Assembly (NCBI GenBank): GCA_001873065.1
Contig: MNYM01000040.1
Span: 1 to 35,889 of the forward strand
Source: Flavobacteriaceae bacterium CG2_30_31_66
Lineage (GTDB): Bacteria > Bacteroidota > Bacteroidia > Flavobacteriales > Flavobacteriaceae
Length of the DNA stretch: 35,889 bases
Direction of reading: 5' to 3'
Both the position numbers and the translations under genes were made by a program. Of the stretch, positions 9,301-17,203 are shown piece after piece. The notes under the pieces are model-generated. The model had not been told where the DNA came from, ran no database searches, and worked only from the letters and a program-made list of their open reading frames with translations. The stretch's first letter is position 1. Every line of letters starts with the position of its first letter.

Positions 9301-11401
9301 CAACTTGTTCAATTCTAATTTCGGTAAAGACAATTCCGTTGTCAAAAAAACTTCCCAAACCCATATTAAAATTAATATTTTCAGCAGTTTTAGTGCCTTC
9401 ATTAGTGATAATTACCCTGTTTGCGTAATCATAAGTTCCGTCAAAATTGATTACTCCAGGTGGAGGTGGATTTACAGAATCATTGAATTCGGGAATAAAT
9501 AATCCCGCAGTTACGACGGCCTCTGTGGTATGAAAATCGTTAAGTACGATATTTTTTGAAACATTGCCTCTGTCAGAAGTCACATTTATAATATTTTCAA
9601 AATCAACTCCTGAACCAGAAGGTGTCGGATTGGGTCTTCCGTCACAAAAAGGTTTTACAGTTACACAAAAAGAAACTGTAACGTTTTGTCTTGGATATAG
9701 AGTTAGATTATCGATTGCATCCGAGTTGAAGATTGAACTAGAAGTGATATTTAAAAAATCAGAATTTATAGCTTTTTGTTTAAATTCTAGTGGATATCCC
9801 CCTGGAATAGTAATAAAATCTTTATTTGAAATAGTCACATCTGAAACTTTAACAACACAACTATTTCCAAAAGTAGCTTGCAAATCATTGACAATATCAA
9901 TATTTTTAATCAAACAATTTTGATGATAATCTCTTGCAAAACTTTTATTTAAAAGAACAATTGAGTACCTAACTTTGTATTCTCCAGCAGAAGTAAAGCC
10001 CTGATTACAACTCGATAATTCACTAATTTCTAGCAAATTAGTTATATGTTCAACTGTGAAAAATAATGAGGCTGTTGCTGAAAATATACCATCTGAAACT
10101 GTATAAAAAATCACTGGAACATCACCTGTATAATCAGGCTTTGGTTCAAAAGTATAACTTCCATCAACAAATAATGTAAATTTTCCTTGTTGTAAAATGG
10201 CTGTTTGTCCAGAATTATATTGTAACCCATTGATTAAAAATTTGGTAATTTTTAGTTCATCACCATTTACATCTGAATCATTGATAAAAACTCCTGGTGC
10301 AGGAACCGTTAAAGTGGTATTGATTTCAACAGTATCATAATCATTCACTGCAACTGGTGGTGTTGGAGGCAAAACCACAGTAATCATTAAATTGGCATTG
10401 GCCGAAAAAGTAGTATCAGTAATGGTATAATTGATGATAGGAACTGCTCCAAAATAATCTTTTGCTGGTGTAAAAATATAGCTTCCGTTTGCTGAAATTG
10501 TAATACTTCCTTCTATAAAAGTTGCTGTTTCTCCTGCAAGATATGCTGTTCCATTTACTGCAAATTGAGAGATTTTTAACACATCGCCATTTTCATCAGA
10601 ATCATTTAATAATACCCCAGGAGCAGAGACATTTAAAACTTTATTTTTCTCAGTAGCATTTTCATCATCAATTGCGATTGGTGGTGCTGGAGGCAAAACC
10701 ACAGAGAGTGATAAATTGGCGTTCGCTGAGGCAGTTCCGTCAGAAATCGTGTAATTGATGATTGAAACTGGCCCTAAATAATCAATAGTTGGTTTGAAAA
10801 CATAACTACCATTTGCGGCAATTGAAATACTTCCTTCACTCAAAATTGCAGTTTCATCAAAATTATAAGCAATACCATTTATTGAAAATTGTGTGACTGT
10901 TAATGCGTCTCCATCTTCATCTGTATCGTTAGCGAGAACTCCTAGAGAAGAAACAATTAAATCTTTGTTTAACTCAACTTTATTAAAATCATTTCTGGCA
11001 ACTGGTGTTGTTGGAGGTAAAATTACCGATAAATTTAAGTTGGCACTAGTTGTGAAAAGTGCATCAGAAATGACATAAGTAATTGTTGGAATTATACCTA
11101 AATAGTTAGGAGTAGGGATAAAAGTATAACTACCATCTGAAGATATTGAAATACTGCCTTCTTTAAAATTTGCTGTTTTGTTTGGAGTATAAGTAAATCC
11201 ATTTACAAAAAAACTAATGACCGTTAAAACATCTCCGTCTAAATCAGTATCATTTTCTAAAACTCCGGGTGAAGCGACTTCTAAATTTGTATTTCTTTTG
11301 GCAAAATTAGCATCATTAACAGCTATTGGAGGTGTGTTTGAAAATCCAATTTGTACAATAAATAGTAGAACTATTTTTATTTTTGATCTTGTGCTAAGCA
11401 T
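6350..11401 (-). CDS. Giant multidomain surface adhesin with gliding motility-associated (type B T9SS) C-terminal domain
   Basis: A 1683-residue secreted protein with a signal peptide at residues 1-22 (IKIVLLFIVQIGFS). Residues about 24-450 are four cadherin-like tandem modules of about 105 residues, each with PVAxND, GVLxNDxDxxGDxLTV, an SIxxxGSYxFxP strand and a VLPP linker. Residues about 450-960 hold less regular beta-sandwich segments with cysteines. Residues about 960-1215 are Asp-rich thrombospondin type 3-like calcium-binding repeats (DSDGDGIIDTIDLDDDND). Residues about 1235-1590 are three Calx-beta-like modules ending in DND or DxD. From about 1597 comes the type B T9SS signal (LFSPNADGKSDYF, FNRQGNEVY, WWDGTFHGNPAPTGVYFY). 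It is probably a calcium-stiffened surface fibre. The partner PorP/SprF gene starts at its stop codon. A short stem-loop with a T-run lies just before the ATG. Confidence 0.92.
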   Translation of the reverse strand: MLSTRSKIKIVLLFIVQIGFSNTPPIAVNDANFAKRNTNLEVASPGVLENDTDLDGDVLTVISFFVNGFTYTPNKTANFKEGSISISSDGSYTFIPTPNYLGIIPTITYVISDALFTTSANLNLSVILPPTTPVARNDFNKVELNKDLIVSSLGVLANDTDEDGDALTVTQFSINGIAYNFDETAILSEGSISIAANGSYVFKPTIDYLGPVSIINYTISDGTASANANLSLSVVLPPAPPIAIDDENATEKNKVLNVSAPGVLLNDSDENGDVLKISQFAVNGTAYLAGETATFIEGSITISANGSYIFTPAKDYFGAVPIINYTITDTTFSANANLMITVVLPPTPPVAVNDYDTVEINTTLTVPAPGVFINDSDVNGDELKITKFLINGLQYNSGQTAILQQGKFTLFVDGSYTFEPKPDYTGDVPVIFYTVSDGIFSATASLFFTVEHITNLLEISELSSCNQGFTSAGEYKVRYSIVLLNKSFARDYHQNCLIKNIDIVNDLQATFGNSCVVKVSDVTISNKDFITIPGGYPLEFKQKAINSDFLNITSSSIFNSDAIDNLTLYPRQNVTVSFCVTVKPFCDGRPNPTPSGSGVDFENIINVTSDRGNVSKNIVLNDFHTTEAVVTAGLFIPEFNDSVNPPPPGVINFDGTYDYANRVIITNEGTKTAENINFNMGLGSFFDNGIVFTEIRIEQVAGPTVTINPNYDGKTETLLLSPNNTLASGEKIILELFYLIAPYNSNTYSYFNQFDKSQTQGGLDGFDETTAKNKRNYSFVVWSDGLGNHLDRYYKTNSATASISSSAQCNCNTSGMRFKFTSNSSTEKTISEVIKKPNGILEHEEITYQIKIKNTSESVQLVTLQIQDVITNSCGGNIVSFTKPVILNTTASTNPTLNLNFNGSTDSFIFSGTDGVLKKNETVTVQFSVTYYESCIGVNKAIFTARNPLNGLVTSSKNVNINASTDSDGDGIIDTIDLDDDNDTIPDIAEYNGLGPFDDHDNDLIPNYRDTDFGVDTIGDGIVDIFDFDNDGVPNHLDLDSDNDGILDIVEAGNSISDTDKDGKTNKAVGANGLDNTRETNDTVSANINYAIPNSDADNNPNFLDIDADADGIVDTIEAQLTASFISLNAIFSDNGIDTAFPNGIIPIDTDLDGISDYLDTNSDNDIRDDIVEGWDINDDGIPEKVALNIDSDKDGLDDAFDIDNNLYDPSNGQNPMSFPNLDNTDTPERDWREIIAIKVILDSVSASERNNLIFTFSLVTKNDEATLIESASPILINLSTLNGTDTTNIYDVANSPFDFIGFTNISFTISPNTSSASFTITTIDDTIFEQPELFTLKATIISNNTINNELLGIGTILDNDEPPSITMNNSRENEGVVLAHTISLSHPSSTPILIDVRTVDNTAKSPDDYATFSEILTIDGTIDPNNSNTLVSFSISSKNDNLNESDEEEVNVLGIVTSKNVGNQDLNKKANIVDIDPNPTIVIDDVTVEEGEILKFSIRLLNANLEPMQNDKNINLTLETIDVTTFANEDYESKNVFRTIPAFSFSINEFVNSIDDRLNEKTETFYLQVNTNLDNVSNTFSPRGIGTITDNDYPNLFSPNADGKSDYFVILGIKDVYPNFKLTIFNRQGNEVYHYSNKGNPNPIWWDGTFHGNPAPTGVYFYILDYNDGTKKPKTNFIQLIR

Positions 11402-11432
11402 AAAAAAACAGCAAAACGATTACTTGTGCTGT
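11402..11432 (-). terminator. Weak hairpin plus T-run between ppk2 pair and adhesin
   Basis: On the minus strand ACAGCA (11427-11432) pairs with TGCTGT (11408-11413), followed by seven T residues that end at the adhesin ATG. It could terminate the upstream ppk2 transcript or act as a leader attenuator for the adhesin. The 6-bp stem with a 13-nt loop is weak. Confidence 0.3.
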
Positions 11433-11459
11433 CAAGTTTTTTAGGGGAGTTATTTCTAT

Positions 11460-12245
11460 TTATATTTCAATACTTTTATCGTAAGGAATCATCTTCAAAA
11501 TATGATTGATCACATTCACTCTTGCATCCGTTTTTCTGTTGGCACGAATTATTTTCCAAGGAGATATTTTGGTATTTGTTCTCAAAAACATGGCGTTTTT
11601 ATATTCGGTGTATTGATCCCACAACTCTTGCGCTTTTTCATCTAACTTCGTCATTTTCCATTGTTTTAGAGGATCTTTTTTAATATCTGCAAAACGTTTT
11701 GCTTGTTCATCTTTTGAAATTGACATATAAATTTTCACCAAATGAATGCCCGATTCTAAAATCATACGTTCAAAATCATTCACTTGATTCATAAAAATCT
11801 CGTATTCTTCTTGAGTGCAAAATCCGTTTACTGGTTCAACAACCGCTCTGTTATACCAACTTCTATCAAATAAAACCATTTCTCCTGCTTTGGGAAATTG
11901 CTCTACATAACGTTGAAAATACCATTGTGATTCTTCGTCTTTTGAAGGTTTTGGCAAAGCTACAATTCGCATGTGACGTGGATTAATTCGCTCAGTTACA
12001 CGTCTTATAGCACCACCTTTTCCGGCGGCATCTCTGCCCTGAAACACGATTATAATTCGTTCATCATTGTTGATTGCCCATGTTTGTAATCGAATCAATT
12101 CACCTTGTAATTTTTCGATTTTTTTCTGATAATCAATATATCTGAGTGCTTTCTCAACGCTGTAAGGTTCTTTTAATAACAATGCCAAAAAACCTTTTTT
12201 GGTATTTAAATTTCTAACATCCTTTTCTGTTAAATTTAATTTCAT
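11460..12245 (-). CDS. ppk2: Polyphosphate kinase 2 family protein (copy A)
   Basis: A 261-residue PPK2-family kinase, transferring phosphate between polyphosphate and nucleotides (usually NDP to NTP in class I enzymes). The Walker A motif is GRDAAGKGG at residues 70-78. The Walker B-like segment MVLFDRSWYNRAVVEPV contains D127 and the conserved arginine, and the lid region is SQWYFQRY at about 106-113. The C-terminal segment KISPWKIIRANRK is also typical. It starts 4 bases after the stop of a second PPK2 gene, so the pair is an operon. The two proteins are clear paralogs but differ in their N-terminal 65 residues and C-terminus; copy A is about 25 residues shorter. Substrate class (ADP, GDP or AMP) cannot be read from the sequence with certainty. 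Confidence 0.92.
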   Translation of the reverse strand: MKLNLTEKDVRNLNTKKGFLALLLKEPYSVEKALRYIDYQKKIEKLQGELIRLQTWAINNDERIIIVFQGRDAAGKGGAIRRVTERINPRHMRIVALPKPSKDEESQWYFQRYVEQFPKAGEMVLFDRSWYNRAVVEPVNGFCTQEEYEIFMNQVNDFERMILESGIHLVKIYMSISKDEQAKRFADIKKDPLKQWKMTKLDEKAQELWDQYTEYKNAMFLRTNTKISPWKIIRANRKTDARVNVINHILKMIPYDKSIEI

Positions 12246-12249
12246 ACAA

Positions 12250-13110
12250 CTAATCTATTTGATGAATATTTGAACGAAAATAGCGCATTGCTACATTGGG
12301 GTCTGGAGTTAAAATAGTTCCTGCTTCTGTCTTCCCTTCATAATAAAAATGTGATAAAACGTGTCTCATTGATTCTAATCTTGCTACTTTTTTATCATTG
12401 GTTTTGATTATCATCCAAGGACTGTAAGTGGTATGTGTTTTTGAAAACATTTCAGCTTTATAATGCGTGTATTTGTCCCACAAGATTTGTCCTTGTTTAT
12501 CAACAGGGCTAAATTTCCATCTTTTTAATTGATTTTCTTTTCTTCCTTCAAAGCGTTTTAGTTGCTCGTCTTTAGTAATTGACAACCAAAATTTAATAAT
12601 CACAACCCCATCTTCATACATCATGTGTTCAAATTCAGGAACTTGCACCAAAAAATCTTTGTATTGTTTATCTGTACAAAAACCCATTACAGGCTCTACA
12701 ACTGCCCTGTTATACCAGCTTCTGTCAAAGAAAACAATTTCACCCGGATTGGGTAATTCTTTGATATATCTTTGAAAATACCATTGTCCTTTTTCGACTT
12801 CAGTTGGTTTGTTTAACGCCACTAACCTGCTTGAACGAGGATTTAAATGTTCCATAAATCTTCTTATATTTCCGCCTTTTCCTGCTGCATCTCTTCCTTC
12901 AAAAATTACTGCAACTCGCATATTTTCATTAGAAATGTGTCTTTGTAATTTCACCAACTCAATCTGTAAAAGTCTCAATTCGTTATAATAAGAAAGTGCC
13001 TCTATTACTTTATGATAGGAAATGTTATTTTCTTTTATTTTGGCAAGTAATTCTTTATTATTTTTTATATCCTCAAAATCCTCGGCTGTAAGCTTTTCTT
13101 TAATTATCAT
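12250..13110 (-). CDS. ppk2: Polyphosphate kinase 2 family protein (copy B)
   Basis: A 286-residue PPK2-family kinase and the first gene of the pair. The Walker A motif GRDAAGKGG is at residues 72-80. The lid is GQWYFQRY near 108-115, and FFDRSWYNRAVVEPVMGFC contains D129. Further on come KFWLSITKDEQLKRF and YSPWMIIKTNDKK. The length suits class I single-domain PPK2 enzymes, which make NTP from NDP using polyphosphate or run in reverse. It has a longer C-terminal tail (GTILTPDPNVAMRYF) than its neighbour. The two may work on different nucleotides or form mixed oligomers (inference). Upstream on the minus strand, TACCTTTA about 20 bases from the ATG is one base off the TAnnTTTG consensus. No ppk1 or ppx gene is in the window. 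Confidence 0.92.
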   Translation of the reverse strand: MIIKEKLTAEDFEDIKNNKELLAKIKENNISYHKVIEALSYYNELRLLQIELVKLQRHISNENMRVAVIFEGRDAAGKGGNIRRFMEHLNPRSSRLVALNKPTEVEKGQWYFQRYIKELPNPGEIVFFDRSWYNRAVVEPVMGFCTDKQYKDFLVQVPEFEHMMYEDGVVIIKFWLSITKDEQLKRFEGRKENQLKRWKFSPVDKQGQILWDKYTHYKAEMFSKTHTTYSPWMIIKTNDKKVARLESMRHVLSHFYYEGKTEAGTILTPDPNVAMRYFRSNIHQID

Positions 13111-13188
13111 ATTATTAAAATAAAGGTACTAAAATAAAACCTTTTTTTAATTATTTCATAAAAAATAATCTAATTAAAATTCTTCTAT

Positions 13189-13196
13189 TACATTTG
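13189..13196 (+). promoter_or_regulatory. -7 element (TACATTTG) of the LpxR-like gene
   Basis: TACATTTG matches TAnnTTTG exactly and ends 6 bases before the ATG at 13203. A start site at the usual distance would fall at or next to the start codon, predicting a leaderless or near-leaderless mRNA. No -33 TTTG is evident. Confidence 0.45.
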
Positions 13197-13202
13197 TAGT
13201 AC

Positions 13203-14153
13203 ATGAAATTTAAAACCTCATTTTTTTTCTTTTTTTGCTCAATTTGGATATATTCTCAACAAAAATTTTCCAAAGAAATCTCATTTGTGAATGACAATGA
13301 TTTGTATGTCTCGACTATAAAAGACAGGTATTATACCAATGGAGTGTCTTTGAGTTATCGATTTCTTTCAAGTTCAATCAAAGAAAATCTCGAAAAAAGA
13401 ATTCTTCAATGGCAAATAGGTCATAAAATGTACACACCTTATAAAGCAATTGTAACTTCAATAGAAGACCATGATAGGGCTTTTGCTGCTTATGTATTTG
13501 GGGGATTTGGTTTTACAAACGTTTATAAAACAAACCAAATTTTCTCATCCTCGGTTGAAGTTGGCGTGATTGGCAAAAATGCTTTTGGAAAAGAATTGCA
13601 AGATTTTATCCATGATTTATATGGTTTTAAAAAAGCTACAGGCTGGCAATATCAGATAAAAAATGCGCTAGGAATAAATATTAACGCTTCTTACGATACT
13701 TTTTTGGCGAAAATTTCATCAGATTTTGTGGATTTAACTTGGGTAAATTCTGCGAGTGTTGGAACTGTTTTTACCAATATTTCTTCTGGATTTTATGGTA
13801 GAATTGGTTTAAATCCACTACAAAAAATAACAAATTCAATAGCTTTTAAATCCAATTTAAATAATCAAAATACCAATGATACCAGAGAAGTCGAATCTTT
13901 TTTATTCATAAAACCAAGTGTTAAATACAATTTATATGATGCCACTATTGAAGGTAGTTTTTTGAATTCAAATAGCGAAGTTACTACTGAAATTATTTCT
14001 TTAGTTTTTCAACTCGAAATTGGTTTTAGATTTACTGCAAACAAGTTTCAATTTGGATATGTTTATAATTTTAACACCAACGAATCTAAAGGTTTGCGAT
14101 TCAATAAAGGAAATACGTTTGGCACCATAGCCATCCATTATTTAGTAAATTAA
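13203..14153 (+). CDS. LpxR-like lipid A 3'-O-deacylase (DUF2219 family)
   Basis: A 316-residue outer-membrane beta-barrel with a signal peptide at residues 1-19 (FFFFFCSIWIYSQ). Family landmarks are SFVNDNDLY (N32/D33, matching the catalytic Asn-Asp of LpxR), RYYTNGVSLSY (T45), and a GKELQDFIHDLYG segment with H137 followed by GW at 147-148, matching the LpxR His-plus-GW arrangement. It ends in an aromatic C-terminal strand (IAIHYLVN) that suits outer-membrane insertion. LpxR removes the 3'-acyloxyacyl chain of lipid A in a calcium-dependent way. Activity here is predicted by family only. Its stop overlaps the convergent helicase gene by 4 bases. Confidence 0.82.
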   Translation: MKFKTSFFFFFCSIWIYSQQKFSKEISFVNDNDLYVSTIKDRYYTNGVSLSYRFLSSSIKENLEKRILQWQIGHKMYTPYKAIVTSIEDHDRAFAAYVFGGFGFTNVYKTNQIFSSSVEVGVIGKNAFGKELQDFIHDLYGFKKATGWQYQIKNALGININASYDTFLAKISSDFVDLTWVNSASVGTVFTNISSGFYGRIGLNPLQKITNSIAFKSNLNNQNTNDTREVESFLFIKPSVKYNLYDATIEGSFLNSNSEVTTEIISLVFQLEIGFRFTANKFQFGYVYNFNTNESKGLRFNKGNTFGTIAIHYLVN

Positions 14154-15568
14154 TCGACGAAAAACTCGTCTTTAAAACCAATTAAATACAACTTTTCTTG
14201 GGCTCTTGTAATGGCTGTGTACAACCATCTATAATATTCTTTTGAGACGCCATCAGGCAAATATGGTTGCTCTACAAAAACTGTTTTCCATTGGCCTCCT
14301 TGAGATTTATGACACGTTATTGCATAAGAAAATTTTACTTGTAAAGCATTGAAGTATGGATTTTTTTTAATAGCTAAAAACTGTTTGAAGTTTGAAGTTT
14401 CATCAGCATAATCTTCTTTCACAGCTTGGTATAAATTGTTTGATTCTTCAAATGTCAAAGACGGACTTTCGCTTGTTAATGTGTCTAAAATCAAAACTGT
14501 TTCGAAAGGAGTCATTTCAGGATAATCTAGCATTCTAATCGAAACTTCTGCAAATGTAAATCCGTAGATTTCTTTGATTGAAAATATTCTGAGGACTTCA
14601 CAGATATCTCCATTTGCAATAAATCCAGCAACTGAAGTTTCATCCAACCAAAAATAATTATTTTTTACAACCATGATAAAATCACCGGCTGAAATCACAT
14701 TTTCTTGTCCACGAATTTGCATGCGAATTTGCTGATTATAATCATTGGCTCTTTTATTAGAGCGAACAATTAGAGCTGTGTCCTCTACTCCATTCAAATT
14801 ATAAGCGTTCATAATAGCATCTTCAATGTCATATCCATCTTCAAGTCTTTTGATATCAGGAAATTTTAAACGAAACTGAAATTGATTTCCTTCAGTGTGA
14901 ATTAAATTACGAAGTTGGGTTGCATTAAATAAAATTCCAGAGTTTTCATGTTGACGCATTACTTCATCCAACTCGATTTCCGTTATTTCTTTTAGATATT
15001 GATGATTCAAAATTTCAGCATCCAAAGCAGGACTTACTGATAATTTTACAGGCGGAAGTTGGGCAGTATCGCCAATAAACAACAATTTGCAATTTTCTCC
15101 TTCATTCACGTAAGAAATCAAATCATCTAATAAAGATTTAGCTTCAAAAGATTGTTGTTTATCATCAGGAATCATCGAAGCTTCATCAACAATAAAAATT
15201 GTGTTTTTGTGCTTGTTGGTTTGCAAAACAAATGAAACACCCCCATTTGGTTGCTTTTTAGGAAAATATATTTTTTTATGAATTGTAAAGGCAGGTCTTT
15301 TAGAATATACTGATATCACTTTTGCTGCTCTTCCTGTTGGCGCCAATAGTACCGATTTTTTACCTGCCAACTTTAAAGTATTCACAAAAGTGCTGATAAT
15401 AGTCGTTTTTCCAGTTCCTGCAAAGCCTTTTAAAAGAAATAAACTTTCTTTTTTTAGCTCAAAAGTAAAAATACTTAATAATTTAAGTAAAATTTCCTGT
15501 TTTTTTGTTGGATAAAAAGGAAAATTTTTGCGTAATTGCGCAAACAAATCTGTTGAGTTTTCAATCAT
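14150..15568 (-). CDS. RecD-like ATP-dependent DNA helicase (UvrD/SF1B family)
   Basis: A 472-residue superfamily 1 helicase without the N-terminal domains of RecD2. The Walker A motif GFAGTGKTT is at residues 48-56. Motif Ia is LLAPTGRAAKV, the Walker B motif is IFIVDEAS (D128, E129), and motif III is LLFIGDTAQLPPV. Near the C-terminus are TCHKSQGGQW (motif V) and WLYTAITRAQEKLYLIG (motif VI). Similar Bacteroidota proteins are usually annotated AAA family ATPase or ATP-dependent RecD-like DNA helicase. It probably acts in DNA repair or replication restart; no recB or recC is nearby, so it is not part of a visible RecBCD unit. It is transcribed from a divergent promoter region shared with the gene at 15670. 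Confidence 0.88.
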   Translation of the reverse strand: MIENSTDLFAQLRKNFPFYPTKKQEILLKLLSIFTFELKKESLFLLKGFAGTGKTTIISTFVNTLKLAGKKSVLLAPTGRAAKVISVYSKRPAFTIHKKIYFPKKQPNGGVSFVLQTNKHKNTIFIVDEASMIPDDKQQSFEAKSLLDDLISYVNEGENCKLLFIGDTAQLPPVKLSVSPALDAEILNHQYLKEITEIELDEVMRQHENSGILFNATQLRNLIHTEGNQFQFRLKFPDIKRLEDGYDIEDAIMNAYNLNGVEDTALIVRSNKRANDYNQQIRMQIRGQENVISAGDFIMVVKNNYFWLDETSVAGFIANGDICEVLRIFSIKEIYGFTFAEVSIRMLDYPEMTPFETVLILDTLTSESPSLTFEESNNLYQAVKEDYADETSNFKQFLAIKKNPYFNALQVKFSYAITCHKSQGGQWKTVFVEQPYLPDGVSKEYYRWLYTAITRAQEKLYLIGFKDEFFVD

Positions 15569-15584
15569 AATAAATATAATTAAA

Positions 15585-15592
15585 CAAAGATA
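15585..15592 (-). promoter_or_regulatory. -7 element (TATCTTTG) of the RecD-like helicase gene
   Basis: Minus strand reads TATCTTTG, an exact TAnnTTTG match, 16 bases upstream of the ATG at 15568. No clear -33 partner is seen. Confidence 0.45.
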
Positions 15593-15614
15593 CCTTTCTT
15601 TATAAATAAAATTT

Positions 15615-15642
15615 TTAGGATTGAAAAAAAATTGTAGATTTG
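15615..15642 (+). promoter_or_regulatory. Promoter of the membrane protein-DUF3822-rsmD unit
   Basis: TAGATTTG at 15635-15642 is an exact -7 match, with TTAG (one mismatch from TTTG) at 15615-15618, 16 bases upstream. The predicted start site leaves a leader of about 20 nt before the ATG at 15670. It is divergent from the helicase promoter. Confidence 0.5.
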
Positions 15643-15669
15643 CCTTAACACTATTAAAAACCAGATAAA

Positions 15670-16404
15670 ATGATTTTATTTCTACAGATTTTGGGAGCAG
15701 TCTTATTGGCGGTTCTTCTTGCTTTTGTGATTGTTAAATACCTTCCTTTAAATTTACGTTGGATTCCTTCAATTATGTTGTTATCACTAGCAGTTTTTTT
15801 AGGTTTCAAAATTTACAATGGCATCATGGAACCCATTGAATTCGGTAAAGATAAGGTTAAAAAATTTGCCCCTGTTGTCGAAAATTTAAAAATAATCAGA
15901 GACGCAGAAGTGAAATTTTTTGAAAAATATGGAAAGTATACAAAAGACAAAGCTTTGCTAATTAAATTTGTTGAAGAAGCTAAACTTGCACTAACAGAAA
16001 CAAGAACAGTTATTGAAAAATTAAATAGAGGTGGTGGAATTATCATTGATGTTGAAAAAAGAATAACAGACACTATTGGTTATGAACCTGTTTTAAAATA
16101 TTTTGAAGGAAGAAACTTTAAAAACATGTTCAAAGTTCCTGGGGTTGAAGGTGCTGAATTTGAATTAGAAATAGGTGAAGTTGAAAAAGTTCAGGGTTTA
16201 GTTGTTCCAACTTTTATGGCCAGAACTCCTAAAAAAAATATATTAGAAGGAATGAGTGAATCACTTGTGAAACAAGAATTAGAAGTAATCCAAACCGATC
16301 AAATAAAAGGTGAGTATATCTCAGTTGGGTCTTTAGAAGAAGTAACTACTGGAGGAAACTGGCCACCATCTTATGACAAGCCAAGTGAAAGTAAAAACGA
16401 GTAA
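15670..16404 (+). CDS. Hypothetical Bacteroidota membrane protein
   Basis: A 244-residue protein. The N-terminus holds two hydrophobic helices (residues about 3-24, LQILGAVLLAVLLAFVIV, and about 32-50, IPSIMLLSLAVFLGFKIY). The remainder is soluble, starting with a charged helical part (KIIRDAEVKFFEKYGKYTKDK, of a type seen in uncharacterised Bacteroidota proteins), then a beta-rich part and a polar tail with NWPPSYDKPSE. I do not recognise a named family. It shares an overlap of 32 bases with the following DUF3822 gene, and together with rsmD these three genes form a tight operon. Function is unknown. Confidence 0.75.
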   Translation: MILFLQILGAVLLAVLLAFVIVKYLPLNLRWIPSIMLLSLAVFLGFKIYNGIMEPIEFGKDKVKKFAPVVENLKIIRDAEVKFFEKYGKYTKDKALLIKFVEEAKLALTETRTVIEKLNRGGGIIIDVEKRITDTIGYEPVLKYFEGRNFKNMFKVPGVEGAEFELEIGEVEKVQGLVVPTFMARTPKKNILEGMSESLVKQELEVIQTDQIKGEYISVGSLEEVTTGGNWPPSYDKPSESKNE

Positions 16405-17203
16405 AACTTCATTAAAAAAAACAACAAATAGTTTACTATCCATCCAATTTAGTTTGGGTGGATTTTCTTTTTGTGTTTCAGATTTTTTTTCCAAAGAAAC
16501 ACTTTATTTCTCTGAATATATTTTTGCAAAACAACTCAATTCTCTCGAAGAATTATTGGAACAAATAAAAAATATTTTTAAAGAAAATGCGATTCTACAC
16601 CTTGAATTTCAAAAAGTATCAGTCATTCATCAAAACAACTTGAATACCATTGTCCCTGAAAGTTATTTTGATGAAAAATCTCTTCGTAACTATTTGAATT
16701 TTAACATCAAAATTTTACAAACAGACTACATTGCTTTCGATACAATCCAAGGCATTAAAGCTAAAAATGTGTATATTCCTTATGTGAATATCAACAATTT
16801 TCTATTTCAAAATTTCGGAGAATTTGAATACAAACATCATTCAACGATATTGATAGAAAAGCTAATGAAAAAAAATCATCCTTTAGAAAAAACGATGTTT
16901 GTGAATGTATCTGAAAATAGCCAAGATATTATTGTTTTAGAAAAAGAAAAACTACTTTTCAGTAACAGTTTTTTATTCAATACGAAAGAAGATTTTATCT
17001 ATTATATTTTATTTGTTGCTGAACAATTGCAACTCGATAATGAAGTTTTTAAATTATATTTTGTTGGAGAAATTAATGTTGCATCAGATTTGTATAAAAT
17101 TGCATATAAGTATATTAAAAATGTGTATTTTTTAGAAAATAAAAATCCTATTTTTAAGGAAATCGATTGTGAAAAACACTCAAATTATCTTTTATTAGGA
17201 TGA
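16373..17203 (+). CDS. DUF3822 family protein
   Basis: A 276-residue protein with the DUF3822 opening SIQFSLGGFSFCVSD (residues about 23-37) and a second half with an MFVNVSENSQDIIVL strand pattern. This family is Bacteroidota-specific and, as I recall, belongs to the actin-like ATPase fold group; biochemical function is unknown. The start at 16373 overlaps the upstream gene by 32 bases; an in-frame GTG at 16385 is an alternative. The stop overlaps the rsmD start (ATGA). The conserved placement next to a membrane protein and rsmD suggests co-expression, not necessarily a shared pathway. Confidence 0.8.
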   Translation: MTSQVKVKTSKTSLKKTTNSLLSIQFSLGGFSFCVSDFFSKETLYFSEYIFAKQLNSLEELLEQIKNIFKENAILHLEFQKVSVIHQNNLNTIVPESYFDEKSLRNYLNFNIKILQTDYIAFDTIQGIKAKNVYIPYVNINNFLFQNFGEFEYKHHSTILIEKLMKKNHPLEKTMFVNVSENSQDIIVLEKEKLLFSNSFLFNTKEDFIYYILFVAEQLQLDNEVFKLYFVGEINVASDLYKIAYKYIKNVYFLENKNPIFKEIDCEKHSNYLLLG

